Of a stretch of DNA of 64,000 nucleotides, positions 1 to 8,701 are shown piece by piece (position 1 is the stretch's first letter; the number at the start of each line of letters is the position of its first letter). The notes under the pieces are model-generated. The model was given only the letters and a program-made list of their open reading frames with translations. It did no database searches and was not told where the DNA came from. The stretch comes from Clostridium thermopalmarium DSM 5974 (lineage in GTDB: Bacteria > Bacillota > Clostridia > Clostridiales > Clostridiaceae). A program made the translations under genes and the position numbers. The stretch spans positions 104,040 to 168,039 of the forward strand of contig NZ_PVXN01000012.1 in NCBI RefSeq assembly GCF_002995795.1, written 5' to 3'.

Positions 1-7
1 TTAAATT

Positions 8-30
8 AAAGAGTTATTAGGCTCTTTTTT
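8..30 (+). terminator. Rho-independent terminator of an upstream gene
   Basis: Bases 8-13 (AAAGAG) pair with 22-27 (CTCTTT) and a run of T follows. It would end a + strand transcript that enters from outside the window. Confidence 0.6.
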
Positions 31-57
31 ATATACAAACAATATGAGGTGGTGGCA

Positions 58-449
58 ATGTAGAATAACAAATATAAGAGGACTAGATAAAAATGAAATT
101 AGAGCTGAGTATGAAACTGGCAATTATACATTTAAGAAACCAGATGAGAAGTTTAATATTAGTGAAGGCACTATAAAATTATAGGCAAAGAGAGATAAAT
201 ACAATGGAGGCCCGTGAATTAAATACAACCGTAAAAAAAGTTGCAACCAAGGCTGAAAAAGTTGCAACTAAAAATATAAGTAAGAATAATATAAATAAAG
301 AGCCTGAGCTTAAAGCAGTTATCGAGTTGGAGAATTCGGAATTGACTGATAAGCAAAGGCTCTTTTGCATTTACTACGTAAGTAATCCCAATATATTCAA
401 ATGGATTAGAAATAACCTTAGAAGCAATAATAAGAGTATATATGTATAA
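58..449 (+). pseudogene. Degenerate phage terminase small subunit gene
   Basis: This is a relic of a phage DNA-packaging gene. A good ribosome site (GAGGTGG) precedes an ATG at 58 whose next codon is TAG. The residues DKNEIRAEYETGNYTF and ISEGTIKL are readable in another frame, followed by a TAG at 182-184 exactly where the family has a conserved Trp (GTIK-x-W-AKRDK). After a frameshift, KKVATKAEKVATK and the signature LTDKQRLFCIYYVSN are readable up to 449. N-terminal helix-turn-helix, Lys/Ala/Thr-rich linker and LTxKQxxFCxxY motif are the known layout of terminase small subunits. At least one nonsense codon and one frameshift make it non-functional. No large-terminase gene follows, so it is a remnant of a decayed prophage. 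The family call rests on motif recognition. Confidence 0.6.
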
Positions 450-451
450 AC

Positions 452-649
452 GAAGTTGAAGGACAAATAGATGAACAAACTTTTACATATATTGAGTATT
501 GGACAAATTCAACTATGGATAGATATAAGTTTCAAGGTTCGTATAATGGTTCTATGATTTCAGAAGAACATATTAATTATACTATTGGAGAAGTATCATT
601 TATTGGATTTGCTAATAACTCTCTTAAGAAAAGTGACTTAAGTAGATAA
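452..649 (+). pseudogene. Orphan protein fragment, unknown family
   Basis: An open frame of 65 residues (EVEGQIDEQTFTYIEYWTN at its start, ending KKSDLSR) follows a stop codon. It has no start codon or ribosome site at its beginning; the first in-frame ATG is internal. Composition (Thr, Tyr, Ser, Asn and Glu rich) looks like real protein rather than noise, but I do not recognise a family. Its position between two other gene remnants suggests part of a broken gene. It could also be a short translated ORF from the internal ATG, though nothing supports that. Confidence 0.3.
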
Positions 650-665
650 AACAAAGTGACTTATT

Positions 666-806
666 ATGATAAGGTTAAAATATGAAGTAGATATGTTCGA
701 TATTTGTGATAATTGTAATTGGCAAAATAGTGGGCCTAGAGAAACAGAGAATAGTCCAGTAGGGCCAAAAATAAAAATAGACATTTACCAACTTATTTTT
801 ATATAG
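666..806 (+). pseudogene. Possible remnant of a Cys-rich CPCC-type small protein
   Basis: A 46-residue frame contains FDICDNCNWQNSGPRETEN followed by SPVGP. The pattern Tyr/Phe-x-Ile-Cys-x-x-Cys-x-Trp followed by a polar stretch resembles the second half of small zinc-binding proteins with a CPCC domain, which read roughly YEICPVCFWEDD. The usual first half (CPCC followed by a short linker) is missing and the ribosome site is weak, so it is more likely a truncated gene than an active one. Attribution is by eye and uncertain. Confidence 0.3.
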
Positions 807-949
807 ACTAAGTTTTACATTTGAGAATTAATTTAATATTATCAATTATGAAATTTTATATTATTTAGCAACATATATTTAATTTTATTGCAAAATAATA
901 ACATATAAATACTTATTATATAAAAGACAATGAGAAAGGGGAAGAATTT

Positions 950-2278
950 ATGAAAATAGTTGTTATAGGTTGTACACATGCTGGAACAGCAGCTATATTA
1001 AATACTGCAAATTTATATCCATATGCTGAAATAACTGTTTATGAAAAAAATGATAATATATCATTTTTATCCTGTGGAATTGCTCTATATATAGCAGGTG
1101 TAGTAAAAGACCGTCAAGGCTTATTTTATTGTTCACCAGACAAATTAGAAGAATTAGGTGTAAAAACTAAAATGATGCATGAAGTATTAGATATAGACAT
1201 AAATAATAAAGAAATTAAGGTAAAGAATTTAAAAGATAACAATATTTTTAAAGATAATTTTGATAAGCTAATAATTACAACAGGATCATGGCCAATAATG
1301 CCTAGAATTGAAGGAATTGATTTAGAAAATATTCTTTTATCAAAAAACTTTTACCATTCTAATACAATAATTGAAAAAGCCAAGGATGCGAAAAACATAA
1401 TAGTAGTAGGTGCAGGATATATTGGAGTTGAGTTAGCAGAGGCTTTTGAGTCGAATGGTAAAAATGTAACACTTATAGATGCTCAAGATAGAATTTTAAG
1501 TAAATATTTGGATAAAGAATTTACTGATATGGCTGAAGAAGTTTTTAGGGAACATTCAATAAAATTAGCCTTAGGAGAAACAGTTAAAAAATTTGAGGAA
1601 AAAAATAAAAAGGTTTCAAGAGTAATTACAAATAAGAACGAATATGAAACTGATTTAGTTATACTATGTATTGGATTCAAGCCTAATACAGATATGCTTA
1701 AAGGTAAAATTGATATGCTAGATAACGGAGCAATTATAATAGATGAATATATGAGAACTAGTAATAAAGATGTATTCGCAGCTGGAGACAATTGCGCTGT
1801 ATTATATAACCCTACAGGAACATATGAATATATTCCTTTAGCAACTAATGCAGTTCGTATGGGAACATTAGTTGCTAGGAACTTAATTAAACCAACCACA
1901 AAGTATATCGGAACTCAAGGTACTTCTGGAATTAAGATATATGATTATAATATTGCTTCAACAGGCTTAACAGAATATTCAGCTAAGCTTAAGGGAATAA
2001 AAGTTAAAGAAGTAACAGTTGAAGATAGTTATCGCCCTGAATTTATGCCTACTCACGATAATGTAAAATTAAAGATAGTTTATTCAGAGGACTCAAGAAT
2101 AATCCTAGGAGCTCAGATAATATCCAAGGTAGATTTAACTCAAGCTATAAATACTATATCTGTATGTATCCAAAGAAAAATAACAATAGATGAATTAGCA
2201 TTTATAGACTTCTTTTTCCAGCCTCATTATAATAAGCCATGGAACTTGTTAAATCAAGCTGGATTAAATGCCAATTAG
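950..2278 (+). CDS. nox: NADH oxidase (FAD-dependent, probably water-forming)
   Basis: 442-residue flavoprotein of the pyridine nucleotide-disulfide oxidoreductase class. The FAD-binding fold starts at residue 6 (IGCTHAGTAA). A single redox cysteine, Cys42 in SFLSCGIA, sits where Nox and NADH peroxidase carry their cysteine-sulfenic acid. TTGSWP is at 110-115, the NADH fold VVGAGYIGVEL starts at 152, and a second FAD segment (VFAAGDN) lies near 275. Length and motif spacing fit the family. The expected role is cytosolic oxidation of NADH with reduction of oxygen, which helps an anaerobe survive oxygen and rebalance NAD+. Sequence alone cannot rule out a CoA-disulfide reductase or peroxidase. 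The ribosome site GAAAGGGG precedes the ATG, and it is a single-gene unit closed by the hairpin at 2292-2327. Confidence 0.85.
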   Translation: MKIVVIGCTHAGTAAILNTANLYPYAEITVYEKNDNISFLSCGIALYIAGVVKDRQGLFYCSPDKLEELGVKTKMMHEVLDIDINNKEIKVKNLKDNNIFKDNFDKLIITTGSWPIMPRIEGIDLENILLSKNFYHSNTIIEKAKDAKNIIVVGAGYIGVELAEAFESNGKNVTLIDAQDRILSKYLDKEFTDMAEEVFREHSIKLALGETVKKFEEKNKKVSRVITNKNEYETDLVILCIGFKPNTDMLKGKIDMLDNGAIIIDEYMRTSNKDVFAAGDNCAVLYNPTGTYEYIPLATNAVRMGTLVARNLIKPTTKYIGTQGTSGIKIYDYNIASTGLTEYSAKLKGIKVKEVTVEDSYRPEFMPTHDNVKLKIVYSEDSRIILGAQIISKVDLTQAINTISVCIQRKITIDELAFIDFFFQPHYNKPWNLLNQAGLNAN

Positions 2279-2291
2279 TATGAAATAGGGT

Positions 2292-2327
2292 AAAAAGTAT
2301 ACATAATATTTATTATGTATACTTTTT
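2292..2327 (+). terminator. Terminator after nox
   Basis: A perfect 16-bp stem (2292-2307 with 2312-2327), loop ATTT, ends in five T. Confidence 0.8.
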
Positions 2328-2445
2328 AAATTGTAAACAAATACTTCCGAAAATTTAAAATAATTATATGTAATCATTAAACTAATTACACGCATATAGT
2401 ACTTATATAAAAATAAAAAATCTAGGGGGAATAAACATAGTTAAT

Positions 2446-3114
2446 ATGCTCTTAGGAATAATAACTTATATCGCTATTTCTATATTCATAATGATTATTA
2501 TATACAATCAAAAAAATATTATAGAAAAGTTTCTTATAAATCTTATATTTTTAATGATAGGAACTATTAGTGCATTAGCAGAATTATATATAGCTATACA
2601 TGTTCCTAAAAATGAAGAAATTGTTTATCTCAAAAAGCCAATTATTTTTAGCGTATTATTTATTTCTCTATTGCTTATGTTGATGCTGCATAACATGTAT
2701 TATATATGGAAGGAAATAAATTCATTAGAAAATACTCACGTAAAGTGGCAGAAATTAATGTATAATAATAGATTTCTTTTCTTCATTGCTAGTATAACTA
2801 TATCAATTTCTATAGTGATTTTTGCTTATGGATTTCTTTATTACATAATTAACAATCTTCCACCTGATATTATTTCTGATTTAAATGGTAATTTCATGGA
2901 TGATGGAGGAAAAAAGAGTCTTGTTGATTGTATATATTTTAGTGGAGTTACTTTTTTTACTGTAGGTTATGGAGATATGATTCCAAAAGGAGTATTTTTA
3001 TGTATCTTAGTGTTGCTAGAAATGGTTACTTCTTATATATTGAGCATTATTTCCATACCCATATTACTATCTATACTTGTAGGAAGACAAGAAAATATGT
3101 ACATCAAAAAATAA
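2446..3114 (+). CDS. Potassium channel protein (ion-channel pore family)
   Basis: 222-residue membrane protein. Hydrophobic segments lie at about 3-20, 30-50, 64-84 and 109-134. A pore helix (about 149-160) is followed by the selectivity filter TVGYGD at 162-167 and a final segment at 173-203. TVGYGD is the diagnostic K+ filter of the Ion_trans_2 family, so selective K+ passage across the cytoplasmic membrane is expected. There is no C-terminal RCK/TrkA-N domain, so any gating would come from the membrane part or a partner. The strong ribosome site AGGGGG is about 16 bases before the ATG, rather far, but no better in-frame start exists. Confidence 0.8.
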   Translation: MLLGIITYIAISIFIMIIIYNQKNIIEKFLINLIFLMIGTISALAELYIAIHVPKNEEIVYLKKPIIFSVLFISLLLMLMLHNMYYIWKEINSLENTHVKWQKLMYNNRFLFFIASITISISIVIFAYGFLYYIINNLPPDIISDLNGNFMDDGGKKSLVDCIYFSGVTFFTVGYGDMIPKGVFLCILVLLEMVTSYILSIISIPILLSILVGRQENMYIKK

Positions 3115-3121
3115 AATATAT

Positions 3122-3157
3122 AAAAAGACAAGGGCGCGTTTAATCCCTTGTTTTTTT
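3122..3157 (+). terminator. Terminator between the convergent channel and methyltransferase genes
   Basis: CAAGGG (3129-3134) pairs with CCCTTG (3145-3150) and seven T follow on the + strand; an A run precedes it, so it can also work on the - strand. It overlaps the last codons of the methyltransferase gene. Confidence 0.7.
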
Positions 3158-4288
3158 AGGAGGTTTAGGTCCAATATATTGGTAATAATAGCATTGAATC
3201 CTTCCATTATATAATTTTCGATTCTTATCAGATTTTTTACCAAAGAATTTCTCAAATTGGTCATAAGAAGTAATTATGAAATATGACCAAGTATCTAATT
3301 TTCTAAAGGTTTTCCCCATATCTGAATATAAAAGCTCAACCTTTTTCTTATCACTTAATCTTTCTCCATAAGGAGGATTACATACTATAGTTCCATAATG
3401 TTTTTTAGAGCTAAGTGCTGTGACTTCTTGTGTCTGAAAATGGATGCAATCATCTACACCAGCTTTTTCTGCATTTTTTCTAGCTGTAGAGATTATCTTA
3501 TCATCAATGTCATATCCAAATATGTTAAATTGTTTATCATACATTATAGCTTCATAAGCTTCTTTTCTTACCTTTTTCCAAGTTAAACTGGAAATAATAA
3601 AATCCCAATCTTCACATGCAAAATTTCTATTAAGTCCAGGAGCTATATTTTTAGCAATTAAAGCTGCTTCAATGGGAATAGTCCCTGAACCACAAAAAGG
3701 ATCCACAAAATTTCTGTCATATCTCCAATTACTTAAAAGCACTAAAGCTGCAGCTAAAGTTTCTTTCAAAGGAGCTGCACTTCCAATTTCTCTATATCCT
3801 CTTTTGTGAAGAGCATCTCCACTTGTATCTAAAAGCACGGTGGCATTATCATTTAATATAGATACCAATATAGGATACTTACTACCACTTTCACTAAACC
3901 ACTCTATAGAATAAGATTCTTTTAATTTTTCTACTATTGCTTTCTTGGTTATTGACTGTATATCTGATAAGCTAAAAAGTTTAGATTTAACTGATTTAGC
4001 GTTTACTATAAAGTTTGCATCTTCCGGAAGATAGTTTGCCCAATTAATATGTTTAACTCCTTGAAATAGCTCCTCAAAGGTAGTTGCTTTAAATTCAGAT
4101 AATTTTATGTATATTCTATCTGCACACCTTAACCAAAGATTAGATTTACATATACATTCCTCATCACCATTATAAGTAATTTTTCCGTTTTCAACTTTTA
4201 AATTACTATATCCTAATCTTTTTAACTCTTTTGCAACAATTGATTCTAATCCAAATGCAGCAGTAGCTATTATGTCGTAGTTTGCCAT
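3140..4288 (-). CDS. ypsC: THUMP-domain RNA methyltransferase (YpsC / RlmL-N type)
   Basis: 382-residue S-adenosylmethionine-dependent methyltransferase. An N-terminal ferredoxin-like plus THUMP RNA-binding region covers roughly 1-160. The Rossmann domain contains DPFCGSGTIPIEAA (from 196), the AdoMet-binding loop, and NPPYGER (304-310), the catalytic motif of N-methylating enzymes acting on exocyclic guanine or adenine nitrogens. Members of this family methylate guanine N2 in 23S rRNA (RlmL/RlmK) or tRNA; the exact target cannot be read from sequence. The RBS and start are clear (GAAAGGCGG before the ATG). It is the only - strand gene in the first 11 kb and converges on the channel gene. Confidence 0.85.
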   Translation of the reverse strand: MANYDIIATAAFGLESIVAKELKRLGYSNLKVENGKITYNGDEECICKSNLWLRCADRIYIKLSEFKATTFEELFQGVKHINWANYLPEDANFIVNAKSVKSKLFSLSDIQSITKKAIVEKLKESYSIEWFSESGSKYPILVSILNDNATVLLDTSGDALHKRGYREIGSAAPLKETLAAALVLLSNWRYDRNFVDPFCGSGTIPIEAALIAKNIAPGLNRNFACEDWDFIISSLTWKKVRKEAYEAIMYDKQFNIFGYDIDDKIISTARKNAEKAGVDDCIHFQTQEVTALSSKKHYGTIVCNPPYGERLSDKKKVELLYSDMGKTFRKLDTWSYFIITSYDQFEKFFGKKSDKNRKLYNGRIQCYYYQYIGPKPPKKTRD

Positions 4289-4424
4289 ATAAATTTCCGC
4301 CTTTCTTTAAGGTAATATTTTTCCTCTAATATATCATTATAAAATATAAAAAACAATTAGTTTTATTAATATAGTATATAATATATTTATCCATTATTCA
4401 TAAACAAAGATTGGAGAGAGTAAT

Positions 4425-4775
4425 ATGAGTCAATGTGTTATATGCGGAGAACAAGGTGAAAAACATCATATAGTTTATAAAAGTCAAGGTGGTTTAGATA
4501 TTCCAATGAACTATATATTTTTATGCCCTTATCATCATCGAGGTTTAGATGGTCCTCATAAAAATAGAAAAATTGATTTGAAGTATAAAAGAATGCTTCA
4601 GAATAATATTATGAATGTATTAAAAAATGATTTTTATACCTTGGAAGAAATATCAAAAGTTCTAGAAATTAACCCTTTTCAAACAAAAATATTATCAAAT
4701 GAAATAAAAAGATATAAATTAGGTTATAAGAGGATAGATATTATAAAACGAATTATGGGTGGAAAATTATATTAA
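4425..4775 (+). CDS. Small HNH-type zinc-finger protein
   Basis: 116 residues. The N-terminal half has the HNH arrangement: Cys4-x-x-Cys7, His14-His15, Cys34-x-x-His37-His38 and His45. This beta-beta-alpha-metal fold is used by HNH nucleases. The C-terminal half (from about 65) looks like a small helical DNA-binding segment (YTLEEISKVLEINPFQ). There are no other nuclease-linked domains and no adjacent methyltransferase, so a restriction role is not indicated. Ribosome site GGAGAG lies before the ATG; rluB follows 63 bases later on the same strand and may be co-transcribed. Function is unknown; a housekeeping nucleic-acid role is possible. Confidence 0.65.
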   Translation: MSQCVICGEQGEKHHIVYKSQGGLDIPMNYIFLCPYHHRGLDGPHKNRKIDLKYKRMLQNNIMNVLKNDFYTLEEISKVLEINPFQTKILSNEIKRYKLGYKRIDIIKRIMGGKLY

Positions 4776-4837
4776 GTTCAAGTATAATGTCACTTGGAAA
4801 AGAATGATAAATAATAAAGCATTGAAGGTGGTAAATC

Positions 4838-5548
4838 TTGAAAGAAAGACTACAAAAGTATATGGCTGCCTGTGGAGTAGCGTCAAGAAGAAAATGTGAA
4901 GAAATAATTAAAAGCGGAAGAGTAAAAGTTAATGAAAAAGTTATCACAGAATTAGGCTATAAAATTGATCCTCTAATAGATAATGTTTATATAGATTCAA
5001 AGCTTATTAGCTTAGAAGAAAGGAAAGTTTATATTGCTTTGAATAAGCCTGAAGGATATGTCTCTACTGTGAAGGATGAAAGGGGAAGAAAAACTATATT
5101 AGATATAGTAAAAGTTGATGAAAGAATTTTTCCTATAGGAAGATTAGATTATAATACATCAGGTTTATTACTACTTACAAATGATGGCGATATATATAAT
5201 CGAGTAATTCATCCTCGTCAGCAGATTAATAAAGTATATATAGCTACTATAAGAGGAATACCCACTGAAAATGAAATAAATAGGTTTTGTAATGGAATTG
5301 ATATAGGTGGATATATTACAGCTACAGCTCAATTTAAAATCTTAAAAAAGATGAATTCTAATTGTAAGGTAGAAATAATAATTCACGAAGGAAAGAATAG
5401 ACAAATAAGACGTATGTGTGAAGCTATAGGTCACCCAGTCATAGCTCTAAAAAGAGTAGCTGTTGGCAAGATATCTATAGGAAACTTAAGAAAGGGAGAA
5501 TGGAGATACTTGCACGAAAATGAAGTGAATTACTTAAAAAGTTTATAA
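4838..5548 (+). CDS. rluB: 23S rRNA pseudouridine synthase B
   Basis: 236 residues. An S4 RNA-binding domain covers about 1-48 (LQKYMAACGVASRRKCE), followed by the RsuA/RluB catalytic domain with GRLDYNTSGLLLLTNDGD; Asp104 is the catalytic nucleophile. KNRQIRRM near 188 is the second conserved family motif. It converts a uridine in helix 89-92 of 23S rRNA to pseudouridine (position known for RluB; RsuA acts on 16S instead, and the short length without insertion favours RluB). The start is TTG, chosen because GAAGGTGG lies at the right distance and the S4 domain begins immediately. Confidence 0.85.
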   Translation: MKERLQKYMAACGVASRRKCEEIIKSGRVKVNEKVITELGYKIDPLIDNVYIDSKLISLEERKVYIALNKPEGYVSTVKDERGRKTILDIVKVDERIFPIGRLDYNTSGLLLLTNDGDIYNRVIHPRQQINKVYIATIRGIPTENEINRFCNGIDIGGYITATAQFKILKKMNSNCKVEIIIHEGKNRQIRRMCEAIGHPVIALKRVAVGKISIGNLRKGEWRYLHENEVNYLKSL

Positions 5549-5608
5549 TAATAGTATGAAGTTTTAATAAATATGAATTATATATTGATAAATAATTTAA
5601 TTGGTGCT

Positions 5609-5632
5609 AAAATGAAATAAAAATTTCATTTT
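5609..5632 (+). terminator. Terminator after rluB
   Basis: A 10-bp stem AAAATGAAAT / ATTTCATTTT with an AAAA loop ends in T. It separates rluB from the RpiR-type regulator. Confidence 0.55.
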
Positions 5633-5661
5633 TCTGCAATATAAGAAGGGATTGAATATAT

Positions 5662-6534
5662 ATGGATGACAACAATCAGGATTTGATGAGAACAATACAA
5701 ATGAAATTTCCAAGGTTAAGTAAAGGACAAAAGCTTATTGCCGAATACATATTAAAGCATTATGATAAAGCAGCTTTTATGACTGCAGCAAAACTTGGAA
5801 ATAGTGTAGGTGTTAGTGAATCTACTGTAGTTAGATTTGCAAATGAACTAGGTTTTAGTGGGTACCCTAAATTACAAAAATCTTTACACGATTTAATAAA
5901 AAACAAATTAACAACAGTACAAAGAATTGAAATATCAAATAGTTTGATTAATCAAGAAAATGCCTTAAAAGGTGTATTAAAAGCAGATATGGAAAATATA
6001 AGAGCTACTTTAGAAAAAATTAATCATAAAGATTTTGAAGAAGTAGTAAACAGCATTTTTAATTCAAGAAGGATATATATTATTGGATTAAGGAGTTCTA
6101 CAGTATTAGCAGAATTTCTTGGATTTTATTTAAATATGATTTTAGATAATGTAAAGGTAATAAAGCATGGTATTAGCGATATTTTTGATCAAATGATAAA
6201 TATAACAGAAGAAGATTTGGTTATTGGAATTGGATTCCCACGATATGCAGCAAGAACTGTTGAAGTCTTAGAATTTGCTCAAAGTAAAGGAACAAAAGTT
6301 GTTGCTATAACAGATAGCCTTCTATCTCCACTGGCAACTAGAGCTGAATATACATTAATAGCACAAAGTAATATGGCGTCTTTTGTTGATTCTCTAGTTG
6401 CTCCGCTTAGTGTAATTAACGCCTTAATAGTTGCAGTTGGATTACGAGAAAAGGAGCATATTTCAAGTCTTTTTAAAGAGCTAGAAAACATTTGGGAAGA
6501 ATATCAAGTATACTCTTATAAAAGAGATGAATAA
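5662..6534 (+). CDS. MurR/RpiR family transcriptional regulator with SIS domain
   Basis: 290 residues. The N-terminal helix-turn-helix (about 1-77, GVSESTVVRFANELGFSGYP) is the RpiR type. The C-terminal SIS domain (about 128-260) binds phosphosugars, with the segment IYIIGLRSSTVLAEFLG at its start. Such proteins sense sugar phosphates and control nearby sugar or aminosugar genes, but no sugar gene lies nearby, so its targets must be elsewhere or it acts on its own promoter. Own transcription unit: hairpins precede (5609-5632) and follow (6541-6582). Confidence 0.8.
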   Translation: MDDNNQDLMRTIQMKFPRLSKGQKLIAEYILKHYDKAAFMTAAKLGNSVGVSESTVVRFANELGFSGYPKLQKSLHDLIKNKLTTVQRIEISNSLINQENALKGVLKADMENIRATLEKINHKDFEEVVNSIFNSRRIYIIGLRSSTVLAEFLGFYLNMILDNVKVIKHGISDIFDQMINITEEDLVIGIGFPRYAARTVEVLEFAQSKGTKVVAITDSLLSPLATRAEYTLIAQSNMASFVDSLVAPLSVINALIVAVGLREKEHISSLFKELENIWEEYQVYSYKRDE

Positions 6535-6540
6535 CATTAT

Positions 6541-6582
6541 AGAAGTAAGAAATTATACATAGTTTCTTACTTCTATTTTTTT
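6541..6582 (+). terminator. Terminator after the RpiR-type regulator
   Basis: A 12-bp stem (6541-6552 with 6563-6574) is followed by seven T. Confidence 0.8.
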
Positions 6583-6709
6583 ATTTATAATTAAAGTGTT
6601 TGATAGAATTTTATTACTTGAATAAAATATTTCATTGTATTAGATTATAATAGTAATAAGTTTATGCATAGTTTATAATTCTGGTTACTAAAATTAATGA
6701 GGTGGACAA

Positions 6710-7936
6710 ATGAAAACAGTTATAGTCATAGGTGGAGGACCTGCAGGTATGATGGCAGCCATTTCTGCTGCTGATAAATATAAGGTTATTTTAGTTGAAA
6801 AGAATGAAAAATTAGGTAAGAAATTATTTATTACTGGAAAAGGAAGATGCAATGTAACAAATGCAAAAGATATAAGTGAATTCTTTGATAATATTCCAGT
6901 AAACTCTAATTTTATGTATAGCAGTCTATATTCTTTTACAAACCAAGATACAATGAACTTTTTTAATAAATTAGGAGTAAAGTTAAAAGTGGAACGCGGT
7001 GATAGAGTATTCCCAGAATCAGATAAATCATCTGACATTATAAAGGCTCTTGAAAATGAATTACATAGGAAAAATGTGAATATAATGCTTAATTCTAAAG
7101 TAGATACAATTGAATGTAACGGTAAAAAAATAACAAAAATAGTTCTTAAAAATGGAAAAAAACTGTCGGCAGATTATTTTATACTTGCTACAGGTGGATT
7201 ATCTTACCCTAAAACAGGTTCTACAGGTGAAGGGTTACTATTTGCCAAAGAACTTGGACATAATATAATAGATCCTAAGCCATCCTTAGTTCCTATAGAA
7301 GTAGAAGAAAAATGGGTAAAAGATCTTCAAGGGTTATCCTTGAAAAATATAAAATTTATTATTAAAGATGATAAAGATAAAACTCTATATGAAGAATTTG
7401 GCGAGATGATCTTTACACACTTTGGAATATCTGGACCTGTAGTTCTTAGTGGAAGTAGAGTTGTTAACTTAAAACCTAATTTAAGAGCAGTAATTAATTT
7501 AAAGCCAGCTTTATCTTTTGAGGAATTAGATAAAAGGATACAAAGAGATTTTGCTAAAAATCTGAATAAAGATTTTAAAAATGCTCTTAATGATTTACTT
7601 CCTAGTAAAATTATAAATACCGTAGTACAGTTAAGTGGAATAAATGAAAGTAAAAAAGTAAACTCCATAACTAAGGAAGAGAGAAAAAGACTTGTTTATC
7701 TTCTTCAAAACTTTCAACTAAAGATTAAAGGGTTAAGACCTATATCAGAGGCTATAATTACATCTGGTGGAATAGATGTAAAGGAAATTAATCCTTCTAC
7801 AATGAAATCTAAAATAATTGATAACTTATATTTTGCTGGAGAAATGATAGATGTGGATGGATATACAGGTGGCTTTAATATTCAAATAGCTTTGTCCACA
7901 GGTTATCTTGCTGGCATAAGCGTTGGTGTGGATTAA
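6710..7936 (+). CDS. FAD-dependent oxidoreductase of the HI0933/BaiN family
   Basis: 408 residues. The dinucleotide-binding motif GGGPAGMMAA starts at residue 8. GKGRCNVTN near 45 is the family hallmark, and the C-terminal FAD-contact block FAGEMIDVDGYTGGFNIQ lies near 373-390. The family is annotated variously as aminoacetone oxidase or BaiN-type flavoprotein; the physiological substrate of most members is unproven, so only a cytosolic two-electron flavoprotein role can be stated. Ribosome site GAGGTGG precedes the ATG. It lies upstream of cmk and ispH-rpsA on the same strand with an 80-base gap, as in other clostridia. Confidence 0.75.
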   Translation: MKTVIVIGGGPAGMMAAISAADKYKVILVEKNEKLGKKLFITGKGRCNVTNAKDISEFFDNIPVNSNFMYSSLYSFTNQDTMNFFNKLGVKLKVERGDRVFPESDKSSDIIKALENELHRKNVNIMLNSKVDTIECNGKKITKIVLKNGKKLSADYFILATGGLSYPKTGSTGEGLLFAKELGHNIIDPKPSLVPIEVEEKWVKDLQGLSLKNIKFIIKDDKDKTLYEEFGEMIFTHFGISGPVVLSGSRVVNLKPNLRAVINLKPALSFEELDKRIQRDFAKNLNKDFKNALNDLLPSKIINTVVQLSGINESKKVNSITKEERKRLVYLLQNFQLKIKGLRPISEAIITSGGIDVKEINPSTMKSKIIDNLYFAGEMIDVDGYTGGFNIQIALSTGYLAGISVGVD

Positions 7937-8016
7937 ATATTAATTTGTTTTGAAGGATTTTTATATTTTCTCTAGAATATAATTAAGAGGTTCTATTTAA
8001 GAAAGGCGGTATTGAT

Positions 8017-8685
8017 TTGAGAATAAGTGTAGCAATTGATGGTCCAGCAGGAGCAGGAAAAAGTACTATAGCAAAAATGGTTGCAGATAAATTTAATCTT
8101 ATGTACATAAATACTGGTTCAATGTATAGAGCTATTACACTAATAGCTCTAGAGAATAATGTTTCATATAAAGACATTGATGGTTTGTGTAAATTAATAG
8201 ATGATTTAGATATGGAGTTTCAAAATAATGAATTAATATTAAACGGAGAAAACATTAATGATAAATTAACCCTCCCTAATATAAGTGATAATGTTTCAAA
8301 TTATGCAGCGGTGCCAGAAGTAAGAGAAAAGTTAGTATATTTACAAAGGAAAATGTCTGAGAAATATAATGTCATAATGGATGGTAGGGATATTGGAACA
8401 GTTGTATTAAAGGATGCACCTTTCAAATTCTATCTAACAGCTTCGCCTGAAGAAAGAGCTAAAAGAAGGTATAATGAATTATTAGAGAAAAATATAGACG
8501 TCGATTATGATAAAATCTTAGAAGAGATTAAAAAAAGAGATTATATAGATTCACATAGAGAAATAAATCCACTAGTTAAAGCTAAAGATGCAATAGAAAT
8601 TGATACAACATCAATGACTATTGACGATGTTGTTAATATAATATCAAGCTATATAAGTAATAATTTAAATAACATAATCAAGTAA
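8017..8685 (+). CDS. cmk: Cytidylate kinase
   Basis: 222 residues. The P-loop GPAGAGKST is at 9-17, MYRAIT follows the base-binding region, and DGRDIGT near 127 is the CMP-binding motif. It phosphorylates CMP and dCMP to the diphosphates for nucleic acid and lipid precursor supply. TTG is used as start because the ribosome site AAGGCGG is eight bases upstream and the P-loop begins right after it. It is followed after 16 bases by ispH-rpsA, giving the cmk-ispH-rpsA cluster seen in Firmicutes. Confidence 0.93.
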   Translation: MRISVAIDGPAGAGKSTIAKMVADKFNLMYINTGSMYRAITLIALENNVSYKDIDGLCKLIDDLDMEFQNNELILNGENINDKLTLPNISDNVSNYAAVPEVREKLVYLQRKMSEKYNVIMDGRDIGTVVLKDAPFKFYLTASPEERAKRRYNELLEKNIDVDYDKILEEIKKRDYIDSHREINPLVKAKDAIEIDTTSMTIDDVVNIISSYISNNLNNIIK

Positions 8686-8701
8686 GGTAGTGTGATATAA
8701 G

